DNA of 39,316 nt from a virus, in IMG/VR virus record IMGVR_UViG_3300046648_000376, positions 1 through 39,316 of that record; one strand, given 5' to 3'. The translations under genes and the position numbers were made by a program. The notes beneath the pieces are model-generated. The model saw only the letters and a program-made list of their open reading frames with translations, was not told the origin of the DNA and ran no database searches. Shown here one piece after another: positions 8,331-16,498 of this stretch (positions are counted from its first letter, which is position 1; each line of letters begins with the position of its first letter).

Positions 8331-9365
8331 ATGCGTAATGACACTCGAAAACTCTACACCGGCTACCTTGGCCAAGTCGCAAAACTCAACGGCGTTGACT
8401 CGGCCGGCGCCACTTTTAACGTGGACCCGACCATTCAGCAACGGCTAGAAACCAAGATTCAGGAGTCGAGTGAATTCCTGACCAAGATCAACATCATTGG
8501 CGTCGACGAGCAGGAAGGGGAAAAGGTGGGTCTCGGCGTCGGCGGCACCGTCGCTAGCCGAACCAACACCAGCGTGCAAGCCAGAACGCCACGAAGCATC
8601 GGCACCCTGTCCGACGATAAATACAAAACTGAGCAAACAGATTTCGATACCTTCGTCAGCTACAAGCAGCTCGACGCCTGGGCGAAATTTCCCGATTTCC
8701 AGACCCGGCTTTCGAGCGCCATCGCCCAGCGACAAGCTCTCGACCGCATCCAGATCGGCTTTTACGGCACCACCGCGGCTGAGCAAACCGATCGCACTGC
8801 GCACCCCCTGCTCGAAGACGTGAACATCGGCTGGCTCCAACAATACCGAACTCATGCACCGGATCGGGTGCTGAAAGAGGGCGGAACCGCCGGCAAGATC
8901 AGTATCGGCAAAACCGGTGACTTCAAAAACATTGATGCCATGGTGTATGACGCCATCCAGCTACTGGACCCTTGGTACCGCCGCAACCCCGGACTGGTGG
9001 TAATGACCGGCCGTGAGCTCGTGCATGACAAGTTCCTGGCCCTGGTCAACAACGACCAGGACGCCACCAACAAGCTGGCAAGCGACTTGATCATCTCGCA
9101 GCGCCGCGTGGGCGGGTTGCCGCTTTACGAGGTGCCGTACATGCCGGAAGGCACGATCCTCATTACGACCTTCAGCAATTTGTCGGTGTACTGGCAGATC
9201 GGAGCCCGTCGTCGCTACATCAAGGAGGAGCCCGACTGGAACCGGGTCAGCAACTTCGAATCCTCGAACGAAGCCTACGTGGTCGAGGAATACGGCATGG
9301 GCTGCCTACTGGAAAATATCGCGCCCGCCGACACGGAAGAACCCGCGCCAGTGGACGAGGGCTAA
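8331..9365 (+). CDS. N: major capsid protein (P2 gpN)
   Basis: 344 aa, close to P2 gpN (357 aa); HK97-fold subunit of the T=7 head. The N-terminal motif MRNDTRKLYTGYLGQVAKLNG is typical of the family, and the first 30 or so residues are expected to be removed by gpO. GGAGA lies 6 bases before the ATG, a strong ribosome site fitting high expression. It lies 39 bases after O and 3 bases before M. Confidence 0.95.
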   Translation: MRNDTRKLYTGYLGQVAKLNGVDSAGATFNVDPTIQQRLETKIQESSEFLTKINIIGVDEQEGEKVGLGVGGTVASRTNTSVQARTPRSIGTLSDDKYKTEQTDFDTFVSYKQLDAWAKFPDFQTRLSSAIAQRQALDRIQIGFYGTTAAEQTDRTAHPLLEDVNIGWLQQYRTHAPDRVLKEGGTAGKISIGKTGDFKNIDAMVYDAIQLLDPWYRRNPGLVVMTGRELVHDKFLALVNNDQDATNKLASDLIISQRRVGGLPLYEVPYMPEGTILITTFSNLSVYWQIGARRRYIKEEPDWNRVSNFESSNEAYVVEEYGMGCLLENIAPADTEEPAPVDEG

Positions 9366-9368
9366 GCG

Positions 9369-10070
9369 ATGGTGCTCAGCCTTGCTCAAGCACACCAGCG
9401 CCGCGCACGCGCGGCAATGGATTCGGCCAAAAAAGCGCCGCAACAATCCATGGCCGGTGCAACGGCTTACGAACATCAGCTTAACCAGCTCCTGCAGGAT
9501 CGGCTGCGCTTGAAGTCGATTCAGTCCAACGAAGGCAAGGCAGCACTCAAACTGCAGCTCTTGCCCGAATACATCCCCTACGTAACAGGCGTGATCGAGG
9601 CCGGCAACGGGGCTCAGGATGACGTCATGACCACCGTCATGGTCTGGCGCATCGACGCCGGCGACTACCGTGGCGCGTTGGACATTGCCGGCTATGTGCT
9701 CAAACACGGCTTGATCATGCCCGATCGCTTCGAGCGCACGACCGGCTGCCTGGTTGCGGAGGAGATCGCCACTGCGGCGCTGAAGACACAAAAGGCGGGC
9801 GGCACATTTGACCGGAACATCCTGTATCGCACCGCTGAACTGACTGAAGAGCAGGACATGCCTGATCAGGCACGGGCAAAGCTTTACCTCGCCACCGGCC
9901 GCGCCACCCTAGACGGTATCAGCGCCGAATTGCCGGGCCAGCCCGGACAGATTCAAGCGGGTATCGATCTGCTCAGACGCGCCATTGCACTGCATGACAG
10001 CTGCGGCGGCAAAAAAGACCTGGAGAGCGCCGAGCGCCTCCTGAAAAAACACGCTGCACCCGCCGTTTAA
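9369..10070 (+). CDS. M: terminase small subunit / endonuclease (P2 gpM)
   Basis: 233 aa, the family's usual length. It forms the packaging complex with gpP and is thought to recognise and cut cos. Recognisable family segments are LLPEYIPYVTGV (about residues 57-70), VMVWRIDAGD and ALDIAGYVLKHGL. The gene starts 3 bases after the capsid stop, so the two are probably translated in step. Confidence 0.93.
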   Translation: MVLSLAQAHQRRARAAMDSAKKAPQQSMAGATAYEHQLNQLLQDRLRLKSIQSNEGKAALKLQLLPEYIPYVTGVIEAGNGAQDDVMTTVMVWRIDAGDYRGALDIAGYVLKHGLIMPDRFERTTGCLVAEEIATAALKTQKAGGTFDRNILYRTAELTEEQDMPDQARAKLYLATGRATLDGISAELPGQPGQIQAGIDLLRRAIALHDSCGGKKDLESAERLLKKHAAPAV

Positions 10071-10187
10071 CGGCACCCAGCGACCCGAGCGTCCCCACGC
10101 ACCCCGCCGGCTCGAGGCGGATCGGTCAGGCCCCACCGCCGGACCGCAAAGCCTCGACCACCGGCGACCTATTTTCGAGTGCAGTCC

Positions 10188-10649
10188 ATGAGCGCGTTTG
10201 TAGCCAGCGGCACAGTCGATAGCGGCATTATCAACACCGACCCGTTCTGGCCGACGATCGACCTGGACAACATGCGGGCCACCCTGCGCATCGACGCGAG
10301 CGTCACCCCGGCTCGCCTGGAAACCGCAGTTATCGCTGCGGCCATCACACTGAACCGCGAGCTGAGTGAATGGCGGGCCACCCAACAAGCCGCCGGTCAC
10401 GCACAGCTGGAGGACGTCCCCGGCGAGAAGGTCAATGACGTCTCCGTCCACGTTCACCTGTATCGCCGTGCGATCGAAGCGGGTACCGGCGCCGAGGTGT
10501 GTGAGCGCTACCGCTCCTACGACACCACCCACTCGGGCAACGCAGACGCTGAACGGCTCACCCCCAACATCGACGACTACCGCCGAGACCTGCGCTGGGC
10601 TGTACGCGACTTCCTCGGCCGCCCGCGCAGTACCGTGGAGTTGATCTGA
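10188..10649 (+). CDS. L: head completion/stabilisation protein (P2 gpL)
   Basis: 153 aa. It closes the filled head and forms the connector to which the tail binds. The segment NTDPFWPTIDLDNMRATLRI near the N-terminus is characteristic of the family. ATG at 10188 is preferred over a GTG nine bases upstream. A 117-base gap separates it from M, in which I see no gene. The stop codon shares a base with the start of gene X. Confidence 0.92.
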   Translation: MSAFVASGTVDSGIINTDPFWPTIDLDNMRATLRIDASVTPARLETAVIAAAITLNRELSEWRATQQAAGHAQLEDVPGEKVNDVSVHVHLYRRAIEAGTGAEVCERYRSYDTTHSGNADAERLTPNIDDYRRDLRWAVRDFLGRPRSTVELI

Positions 10650-10861
10650 TGACCACCGCCATTCGCACCCAACAACACGACACGGTAGACGCCCTTTGCT
10701 GGCGACATTACGGCCGCACAGCGGGCGTCACCGAGGCCGTGCTTGAAGCCAATCCGGGCCTGGCCGATCACGGCCCGATCCTGCCGCAAGGGATCGTCGT
10801 TAATCTGCCGGCAGCACAGCTCGCAGCACCGCAGCGGCAGATGGTGAATTTATGGGACTGA
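10649..10861 (+). CDS. X: tail protein X (P2 gpX, LysM-like)
   Basis: 70 aa, as in P2 gpX. The short protein has a LysM-like pattern: HDTVDALCWRHYG, then a central ANPGL, then ILPQGIVVNLP near the C-terminus. It is needed for tail assembly, probably at the baseplate hub. The start overlaps the L stop by one base, indicating coupling. Confidence 0.92.
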   Translation: MTTAIRTQQHDTVDALCWRHYGRTAGVTEAVLEANPGLADHGPILPQGIVVNLPAAQLAAPQRQMVNLWD

Positions 10862-10906
10862 ACCTTCCGCTAAGCAGCACTCACCCGACCGCCCTTGGAC
10901 AACGGA

Positions 10907-11230
10907 ATGAACCGCATGCCTGAACGTCCCGATACCTGGGCCTGGCTCGCTGCCTGGCTCGAAGAAAACTGGCCCGCCCTTTATGCCGGCATCCTCGCCG
11001 TAGTGATCGCGGCCCTTCGCGTCATCTACGGCGGCGGCACGTTGCGCCGGATGATGATCGAGGCCCCGCTCTGCGGAACCCTGGCGCTCGCTGCCAGCCA
11101 TGGCTTGGCACTGATCGGCATCCCCTCCGCCACCGCGCCCTTTTTCGGCGGAGTGATCGGTTTGCTGGGTGTGGAAGGTGTACGCGCAGCTGCTCAAAAG
11201 TTTTTCATCCGCAAGGTAGAACAACCATGA
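10907..11230 (+). CDS. holin
   Basis: About 107 aa with three hydrophobic segments (near residues 25-43, 55-75 and 80-100) and a charged C-terminus, the topology of a class I holin. It permeabilises the inner membrane at the time of lysis so the endolysin can reach the wall. Starts at 10907 (GGA 7 bases upstream) or 10916 are both possible; two starts a few residues apart would allow a holin/antiholin pair as in lambda S, but this cannot be decided here. Its stop overlaps the endolysin start (ATGA 11227-11230). Confidence 0.85.
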   Translation: MNRMPERPDTWAWLAAWLEENWPALYAGILAVVIAALRVIYGGGTLRRMMIEAPLCGTLALAASHGLALIGIPSATAPFFGGVIGLLGVEGVRAAAQKFFIRKVEQP

Positions 11231-12069
11231 AAACCCTACGCCATGGCGACCGCTCGCAAGCCGTTCGCCAATTGCAGAAGACGCTCAATCAGAAGGGTGC
11301 CGGATTGGTGGTCGACGGCGACTACAGCGATGCGACCGAGGCGGCGGTGCGGTCCTATCAACTGAGAGTCGGCCTCGTAGCGGACGGTGTGGCCGGGGAC
11401 AAAACACAGACCAGCCTGACCGGAGGGGACTGTGCCTTGTATCTGCGCAATAGCGACCTGGTTGCGGCCGCTTCCCGCCTCGACGTGTCGCTGAGCAGCA
11501 TTTACGCGGTCAATGAAGTGGAGTCCAGAGGGAAGGGTTTCCTGGACAACGGCAAGCCGGTAATCCTTTTCGAACGCCACATTATGTATCGCCAGCTCAC
11601 CACTCCACGCCATGAAGGCGACGATGCGGCGGCGCTTCAAGATCATGCTGATCAACTGGTCATTGGCAATCCGGCGCTGATCAACCCCAAGCCAGGCGGA
11701 TACGCTGGCGGCACCGCTGAGCATCAGCGTCTAAGCATGGCTCGCCTGATTGATGACACCGCAGCGCTGGAATCCACTTCGTGGGGCGCCTTTCAGATTA
11801 TGGGTCTGCACTGGAAGCGCCTTGGCTACGGCAGCGTGCAGGATTTCGTTGCTGCCATGAGCGAAGGGGAATCGCAGCAGTTTGACGCGTTTGCTCGGTT
11901 CATCGAGACCGACCCACAGCTTCACAAGGCACTGAAGGCCAGTAAGTGGGCTGAATTCGCCAAGCTTTATAACGGGCCGAACTATCGACGCAACCTGTAC
12001 GACATCAAACTCCGACGCGCCTTCGAGCGGCACGCGAACTGCGATTGCGGCCAAGCCGTGCCGCTATGA
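11227..12069 (+). CDS. endolysin: peptidoglycan-binding + N-acetylmuramidase
   Basis: 280 aa. Residues 5-65 form a PG_binding_1 repeat (RQLQKTLNQKGAGLVVDGDYS, with a second VADGVAGDKT half). Residues 85-275 match the DUF3380-type N-acetylmuramidase domain, with the likely catalytic Glu in AVNEVESRGKGF (about residues 95-107) and the conserved STSWGAFQIMGLHW segment near 185. It cuts glycan strands during lysis. There is no signal peptide, so it depends on the holin. It differs from P2 gpK, which lacks this domain pair. ATGA overlaps link it to genes on both sides. Confidence 0.93.
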   Translation: MKTLRHGDRSQAVRQLQKTLNQKGAGLVVDGDYSDATEAAVRSYQLRVGLVADGVAGDKTQTSLTGGDCALYLRNSDLVAAASRLDVSLSSIYAVNEVESRGKGFLDNGKPVILFERHIMYRQLTTPRHEGDDAAALQDHADQLVIGNPALINPKPGGYAGGTAEHQRLSMARLIDDTAALESTSWGAFQIMGLHWKRLGYGSVQDFVAAMSEGESQQFDAFARFIETDPQLHKALKASKWAEFAKLYNGPNYRRNLYDIKLRRAFERHANCDCGQAVPL

Positions 12070-12272
12070 TCGACTTTGATGCCGTGCGCAAACTTAAGCT
12101 GGAAGACGGGGATCTGCTTGTAGTGCCGCAATCCACTGGGCAGGAAGGCATGCGGGATCTGTCTGAAGCCCTGCGCCTCCTCGATCCAGGCTGCAAGTTT
12201 GTTGTTGTGCGGGGGCCCCTCACGCAACTCGACACTTGTGCCATGAACAGCCTCGGCTGGCACCGCGCATGA
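12066..12272 (+). CDS. small lysis-cassette protein, unknown
   Basis: 68 aa, soluble, starting with MIDFDAVRKLKLEDGDLLVV. ATGA overlaps at both ends (with endolysin at 12066 and Rz at 12269) leave little doubt that it is translated. No motif recognised; it is not hydrophobic enough to be an antiholin of the usual kind. The tight packing between endolysin and spanin suggests a role in lysis or its timing, by position only. Confidence 0.8.
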   Translation: MIDFDAVRKLKLEDGDLLVVPQSTGQEGMRDLSEALRLLDPGCKFVVVRGPLTQLDTCAMNSLGWHRA

Positions 12273-12712
12273 CAACACTGCGCCAGGCGCTTTACGGCAT
12301 TGCTCTGCTCGGTGCATTGGCGCTGCTGGTCTGGGGTCAGCAACAGCGCATCAACTTCGCCGATAAAAACGCCGAGCTCGCAACGGGTGCAGCAGCTACC
12401 GCCCGCGAAGACGCCGAGCGCAACCTCACGACCGCCAATACCCTGCAAACCACCCTGCAACAGGAACGCGACGCCCAGCGGTCTTTGCGGGTGGAGCAGG
12501 ATCGACTGCGCAGCGCCTTGGCAAAACGCGGACGAACTCTGGAGACACTTAAACGTGAAAACGCCGAACTTCGCGACTGGGCTGCTCAGTCTTTGCCTGC
12601 CACTGCTCGCCAACTGCGCGAGCGCCCCGCCCTCACCGGCGCCGACGCTTATCGTCAGTGGCTGTCCGGCAGTGGTGCCGTGCAGCCTGCCGGCGACCAG
12701 TCCGTCCAATAA
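12269..12712 (+). CDS. lysB: inner-membrane spanin (Rz / LysB-like)
   Basis: 147 aa. One N-terminal transmembrane helix (YGIALLGALALLVWG, residues 8-23) is followed by a long periplasmic coiled coil (about 30-115) rich in Ala, Glu, Gln and Arg, the hallmark of Rz i-spanins. With Rz1 it fuses inner and outer membranes in the last lysis step. The start at 12269 overlaps the previous stop (ATGA). The Rz1 gene begins inside it in the +1 frame. Confidence 0.9.
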   Translation: MTTLRQALYGIALLGALALLVWGQQQRINFADKNAELATGAAATAREDAERNLTTANTLQTTLQQERDAQRSLRVEQDRLRSALAKRGRTLETLKRENAELRDWAAQSLPATARQLRERPALTGADAYRQWLSGSGAVQPAGDQSVQ

Positions 12713-12812
12713 CGGCGCCCTGTTGAGCGACCAGGATCTCGTGGAAAACGCCTGGGCAGAATGCGCGGGGCAGATCGACATGATATATCGACATCAAGAG
12801 GCTACCCCATGA
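12555..12812 (+). CDS. lysC: outer-membrane lipoprotein spanin (Rz1 / LysC-like), nested
   Basis: 85 aa from a GTG at 12555, reading in the +1 frame of Rz and running 100 bases past its end. The N-terminus VKTPNFATGLLSLCLPLLANC is a lipoprotein signal with lipobox LANC and lipidated Cys21, followed by a Pro-rich stretch (SAPPSPAPT), as in Rz1 proteins. The stop overlaps the start of gene R (ATGA at 12809). Nested Rz/Rz1 genes are the rule in P2-like phages. Confidence 0.88.
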   Translation: MKTPNFATGLLSLCLPLLANCASAPPSPAPTLIVSGCPAVVPCSLPATSPSNNGALLSDQDLVENAWAECAGQIDMIYRHQEATP

Positions 12813-13285
12813 ACAAACCCGAAAGCCTGCGCGCCCATCTGCTCACCACCGTGGCCGAACTCAAACACAACCCCGACCGCCTCTTGATATTCGTCGACAA
12901 CGGCAAGGTCAGATGCACTGCCGCCGCTAGCCTGTCGTTCGAATACAGCTTCGATCTGCAGATCATCCTGACGGACTTCGCAGGCCACCCCGACAGCATC
13001 ATGCTGCCGATCCTCGGCTGGGTCAGCGTTCACCAGTCAGAGCTGTTGGAGAACTTCGACAAGGTCAAAAATGGCATCCAGTTCGAAGCCGATATTCTCG
13101 ACAAAAACAAGGTCGACCTCAGCCTAAGCCTGTCGCTGACAGAGCGAGTCATCGTCGGGAAGGATGATCACGGCAACGCCACTGTGAGGCATGCAGGGGA
13201 GCCGCAGCGCGTGGCCGATTACCTCGACCCGGACTGGGTACCCGGCAACCTGGGCAATACCAGTGAATGGGTGGTGCCCGAATGA
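12809..13285 (+). CDS. R: tail completion protein R (P2 gpR)
   Basis: 158 aa, matching the length of P2 gpR. The start MNKPESLRAHLLTTVAEL is typical. It acts at the head-proximal end of the tail, making it competent to join heads. The ATG overlaps the Rz1 stop and its own stop overlaps the S start. Confidence 0.92.
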   Translation: MNKPESLRAHLLTTVAELKHNPDRLLIFVDNGKVRCTAAASLSFEYSFDLQIILTDFAGHPDSIMLPILGWVSVHQSELLENFDKVKNGIQFEADILDKNKVDLSLSLSLTERVIVGKDDHGNATVRHAGEPQRVADYLDPDWVPGNLGNTSEWVVPE

Positions 13286-13746
13286 ACGACAACTTGGAGG
13301 CGTTGGAGGAATGGGCCGGAGGCCTGCTTTCGCAACTGGAGCCCGCGGCTCGAAGCAAACTCGCGCGTGAGCTGGGCCAGGCATTGCGCCGAAGCCAGCA
13401 GCAACGGATTGCGGCGCAGCGTAATCCGGACGGGTCAAAATACGTCCCTCGCAAGCAGCGCGACCTGCGCGGCAAGCAGGGACGGGTGAAACGCACAGCT
13501 CAGATGTTTAAGAAGCTGCGTACCGCAAGCCATATGAAGACGCGTGGGGATAGCAATGCCGTAACCGTGGGATTTACTGGCCGGGTTGCACGTATCGCTC
13601 GTGTGCACCAATACGGTCTTATTGACCAGATAGAACCGCAGGACTGTAACGTCCGCTATAAGCAGCGAAAGGTCCTTGGATTCACTGCAGCGGAAATAGA
13701 TCTCATCAGAGATAGACTGATATCTCATCTCAAACAGTACAGCTAA
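13282..13746 (+). CDS. S: tail completion / virion morphogenesis protein S (P2 gpS)
   Basis: 154 aa. Characteristic features are a basic middle (SQQQRIAAQRNPDGSKYVPRK), the ARVHQYGL segment near residue 112 and the C-terminal LGFTAAEIDLIRD. It works with gpR in tail completion. It is the last gene of the O-S operon and ends 10 bases before the convergent HNH-like cargo gene, with no terminator visible between them. Confidence 0.92.
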   Translation: MNDNLEALEEWAGGLLSQLEPAARSKLARELGQALRRSQQQRIAAQRNPDGSKYVPRKQRDLRGKQGRVKRTAQMFKKLRTASHMKTRGDSNAVTVGFTGRVARIARVHQYGLIDQIEPQDCNVRYKQRKVLGFTAAEIDLIRDRLISHLKQYS

Positions 13747-13756
13747 GCCAACAAAA

Positions 13757-14521
13757 CTATCTCTGAGGAAAGTCAGCCCCTCGAAGATCCTGAAGCAAGT
13801 CAGGGTGAAAATATGTGGTCTTGGTTGATGGGACCACAATCCGATTTAATGTAGAGTCAACAGGGACTCCCTTTGGCATGCCGTCCGACTCAGAGAGCCC
13901 TCGGAGAAAAGCCTTCCATTTATGCGGCGGCTCATTTTTATAAGGCGAAATTATAAAAAACCAAAAACAATTAATAGCAACCAATCGCACCATAAAACGG
14001 TCAGAAAGCACACCACTGTATGGTACTTCGCCACACCTGAGCAACTCTGGTTCTAACATCCCAATAAGATTACCCTCCGAATCAATTTGCCGCGAGGATG
14101 TCACCACCTGAAGCCTCAACATTAAGCTACCTCTGTGCGTTCCCTCCAGAATGTATTTAGTAAACTTCTTCAGATGTTTAACTGCCCTAGCATTCCCGAC
14201 GCTCCTCGCAGCATTATAAGACACCTTAAGAAACACCCTCATGAGCAAATCATAGTCGTAGTCAAAAGCCGCGTCTTCACCAGGCAAAAGATATTTTTTA
14301 AAGTTTGCATCAAACAAACTGCTGAGGTAATTGTCGAGTGCACTAAGGACCACATTATTGCATTTCTGGCATACATCTCTGATGACAGCGTCACCTTTAT
14401 AGAATTTGTTTTGGACTTTATTATAAGTAAGGAGCTCGTTAAATTTTTTGATTAAAGACGCGGGCCAAATATGTTCCTTCGTCATAACCCCACCTGCACC
14501 ACAATAAGCACACACCTTCAT
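13757..14521 (-). CDS. HNH-like endonuclease-type protein, cargo
   Basis: 254 aa from the ATG at 14521, which has GGAG 6 bases upstream; an ATG four codons earlier contains that ribosome site and is less likely. The N-terminus has the zinc-bound HNH layout: Cys4-x2-Cys7, the KEHIWP motif with His17, then Cys51-x2-Cys54 followed by two Asn. No recognisable domain after residue 60. It is markedly AT-rich and opposes the late operons, inserted between S and the V promoter, the place of orf30 in P2. It could be a homing-type nuclease, but the lack of any visible intron or duplicated target makes a cargo/defence role at least as likely. Confidence 0.7.
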   Translation of the reverse strand: MKVCAYCGAGGVMTKEHIWPASLIKKFNELLTYNKVQNKFYKGDAVIRDVCQKCNNVVLSALDNYLSSLFDANFKKYLLPGEDAAFDYDYDLLMRVFLKVSYNAARSVGNARAVKHLKKFTKYILEGTHRGSLMLRLQVVTSSRQIDSEGNLIGMLEPELLRCGEVPYSGVLSDRFMVRLVAINCFWFFIISPYKNEPPHKWKAFLRGLSESDGMPKGVPVDSTLNRIVVPSTKTTYFHPDLLQDLRGADFPQR

Positions 14522-14580
14522 TTCGGTCTCCATTTTCGATTTGAAATATAATTCTTAGTTAAACGAGAGTATTCCCTACC

Positions 14581-14639
14581 TGTATAGAGCAAAACGACAA
14601 CTGAGAGAAGCTGCGATCGCGTGGAGGCGTCGTCAACAT
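14581..14639 (+). promoter_or_regulatory. Ogr-dependent late promoter PV
   Basis: TGT-N13-ACA (14581-14583 and 14597-14599), then 34 bases, then CAACAT (14634-14639). Seven bases separate this -10-like box from the ATG of gene V, so transcription should start at about 14646-14647. Confidence 0.75.
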
Positions 14640-14646
14640 TAACGCC

Positions 14647-15249
14647 ATGAACGACCTCCCCTCCCTCGCCCGCATGCTCGAAAACCTCATCCGCTTCGGC
14701 GTCATCGCCGCTGTGCAGATGGCGCCGCCGCGTGTACAGGTCAAGACCGGCAAGCTCACCACTGCCTGGCTGCCGTGGATCGCTCTGCGCGCCGGAGCGG
14801 ACCAGGAGTGGGACCCGCCCACCGTTGACGAGCAAGTGATCCTGTTCAGTCCATCTGGCCAACTCGCCAACGGCATTGCGCTGACGGGTGTATTCAGCGA
14901 TCACATCCCGGCCAACGGTGATCGGCCAGGATTGCATCGGCGCACATACCAGGACGGCACAGTCGTCGAGTACGACAGCGTCGCGCATCACCTGAGCGCC
15001 GTACTGGTGGATGGCGGCACCACGGACCTGATCAGCTCGGGCGGAATTCATATCGTTGGCCCGATCACCCACGAAGGCGATTACACGCATCAGGGGAGTT
15101 ACACCCAGACGGGCAGCTACACCCAAACCGGCGACCAGACCGTGACGGGGACAGTCACCGTCTCAGCCGATGTCGTCGCTGCAGGCGTGAGCCTGGTCAA
15201 CCACATGCACCTGGGCAACCTCGGCGCGCCAACGAGTCCGCCGCTATGA
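14647..15249 (+). CDS. V: baseplate spike protein V (P2 gpV)
   Basis: 200 aa. An N-terminal OB-fold-like part (to about residue 85) is followed by a beta-helix with repeated GSYTQTG turns (residues 150-170). The tip has the His-x-His motif (NHMHLG, near 182-186) that binds an iron ion in P2 gpV. It forms the trimeric membrane-piercing needle under the baseplate. The start aligns with P2 gpV (LARxLxNxIRxGxI) but has no usable ribosome site: the only GGAGG is 19 bases upstream. This agrees with a leaderless transcript from PV. The stop overlaps W (ATGA). Confidence 0.95.
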   Translation: MNDLPSLARMLENLIRFGVIAAVQMAPPRVQVKTGKLTTAWLPWIALRAGADQEWDPPTVDEQVILFSPSGQLANGIALTGVFSDHIPANGDRPGLHRRTYQDGTVVEYDSVAHHLSAVLVDGGTTDLISSGGIHIVGPITHEGDYTHQGSYTQTGSYTQTGDQTVTGTVTVSADVVAAGVSLVNHMHLGNLGAPTSPPL

Positions 15250-15590
15250 ACCGCAAAACCGGCGGGGCTATCGACACCCTGGACCATATCAGCCAGTCCA
15301 TCACAGACATCCTCACCACTCGCATTGGCACCCGCGTGATGCGTCGTGAATACGGCAGCCTGCTGCCGGAGCTGGTGGACCACCCTTTCAACGACGTAAC
15401 GCGTCTGCGGGTCTACGCAAGCACGGTCATGGCGTTAATGCGCTGGGAGCCACGCATCAGCCTCAGCCGTGTCCAGTTCGTGGGCGTCAGCCTGCAAGGC
15501 GAAACCGTGATGGATCTGCAGGGGAGCGTCGTCGACAGCAACGAAGCCTTGAGCCTCAGCATCCCTCTGCAATTGGGGGGCAGCGTATGA
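15246..15590 (+). CDS. W: baseplate wedge protein W (P2 gpW, gp25-like)
   Basis: 114 aa, of the T4 gp25 / GPW family. The conserved core is RIGTRVMRREYGSLLPELVD (residues 31-50), containing the EYGS/EPRIxL pattern. It builds the inner baseplate wedge and starts sheath assembly. ATGA overlaps with V and J. Confidence 0.95.
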   Translation: MNRKTGGAIDTLDHISQSITDILTTRIGTRVMRREYGSLLPELVDHPFNDVTRLRVYASTVMALMRWEPRISLSRVQFVGVSLQGETVMDLQGSVVDSNEALSLSIPLQLGGSV

Positions 15591-16498
15591 ACACCTTCGC
15601 CGCGATTGACCTCAGCCTCCTCCCACCCCCGCAGATCGTTGAGCAGATCGATTACGAACAGATACTGGCCGAACGCAAAGCCTTCGCCTTAAGCCTCTGG
15701 CCAGAGCCTGAGCGAGCAGAAATTGCTGCACGCCTGAGTCTTGAGTCCGAGCCGCTGACCAAACTGATCGAGGAGAATGCGTACCGCGAAACCCTCTGGC
15801 GTCAGCGCGTCAATGAAGCCGCCCTGGCAAACCTGCTTGCCGCCGCGCGTGGCGCTGATCTGGAGCAGCTCGCAGCCAACTTCAACGTCAGCCGACTGGT
15901 GATTCAGCAGGGTAATTCGAGCTCTGCAGCAACGGCCGCACCGGTTATGGAGGGCGACGACAGCTTGCGCGAACGTGCGCAGATGGCATGGGAGGGTTTG
16001 AGCACTGCCGGGCCACGCAACAGCTATATTTTTCACGCCAGGGGTGCTGATGGTCGGGTGGCCGACGCCACAGCGGAAAGCCCGTCACCGGCCGTCGCGG
16101 TGGTGACTGTTCAAGGCATCGCCGGCGACGGCCACGTCGACCAATCGCTGCTGGCGATCGTCGCCGCCTACCTCAGCGACGACGATCGCCGTCCTGTCGC
16201 GGACCGCCTGACGGTCCAGAGCGCCGAGATCATCGAATACCAGGTCAGCGCTGCGATTTATCTGCTCACCAGCGGCCCGGAGTCCGAGCCCATCCTGGCC
16301 GCAGCCGAGCAGCGGCTGCTTGCCTATGTTCACCAGCGGCGTCGTTTGGGGATGGAAGTTTCCGAATCTGCAATCCATGCCGCGCTGCATGTTGAAGGCG
16401 TGCGAAAGGTCGAGCTGGATGATTGGCTCAACATCACAGCAACTGCCTATCAGGCCCCCTATTGCACCGCGGTCAACCTCTCACAGGGGGTCGAATGA
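15587..16498 (+). CDS. J: baseplate assembly protein J (P2 gpJ)
   Basis: 303 aa, the normal size. Family features: an N-terminal FAAIDLSLLPPPQIVEQIDY, a middle GNSSSAATAAPVMEGDDSLRERA region and GPRNSYIFHARGADGRVADA near 145. It forms the outer baseplate wedge with gpI. ATGA overlaps on both sides. Confidence 0.95.
   Translation: MNTFAAIDLSLLPPPQIVEQIDYEQILAERKAFALSLWPEPERAEIAARLSLESEPLTKLIEENAYRETLWRQRVNEAALANLLAAARGADLEQLAANFNVSRLVIQQGNSSSAATAAPVMEGDDSLRERAQMAWEGLSTAGPRNSYIFHARGADGRVADATAESPSPAVAVVTVQGIAGDGHVDQSLLAIVAAYLSDDDRRPVADRLTVQSAEIIEYQVSAAIYLLTSGPESEPILAAAEQRLLAYVHQRRRLGMEVSESAIHAALHVEGVRKVELDDWLNITATAYQAPYCTAVNLSQGVE

Noticed and set aside
10852-10923. 23-codon frame between X and the holin
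   Set aside because: Starts inside X and has no ribosome site; probably chance.
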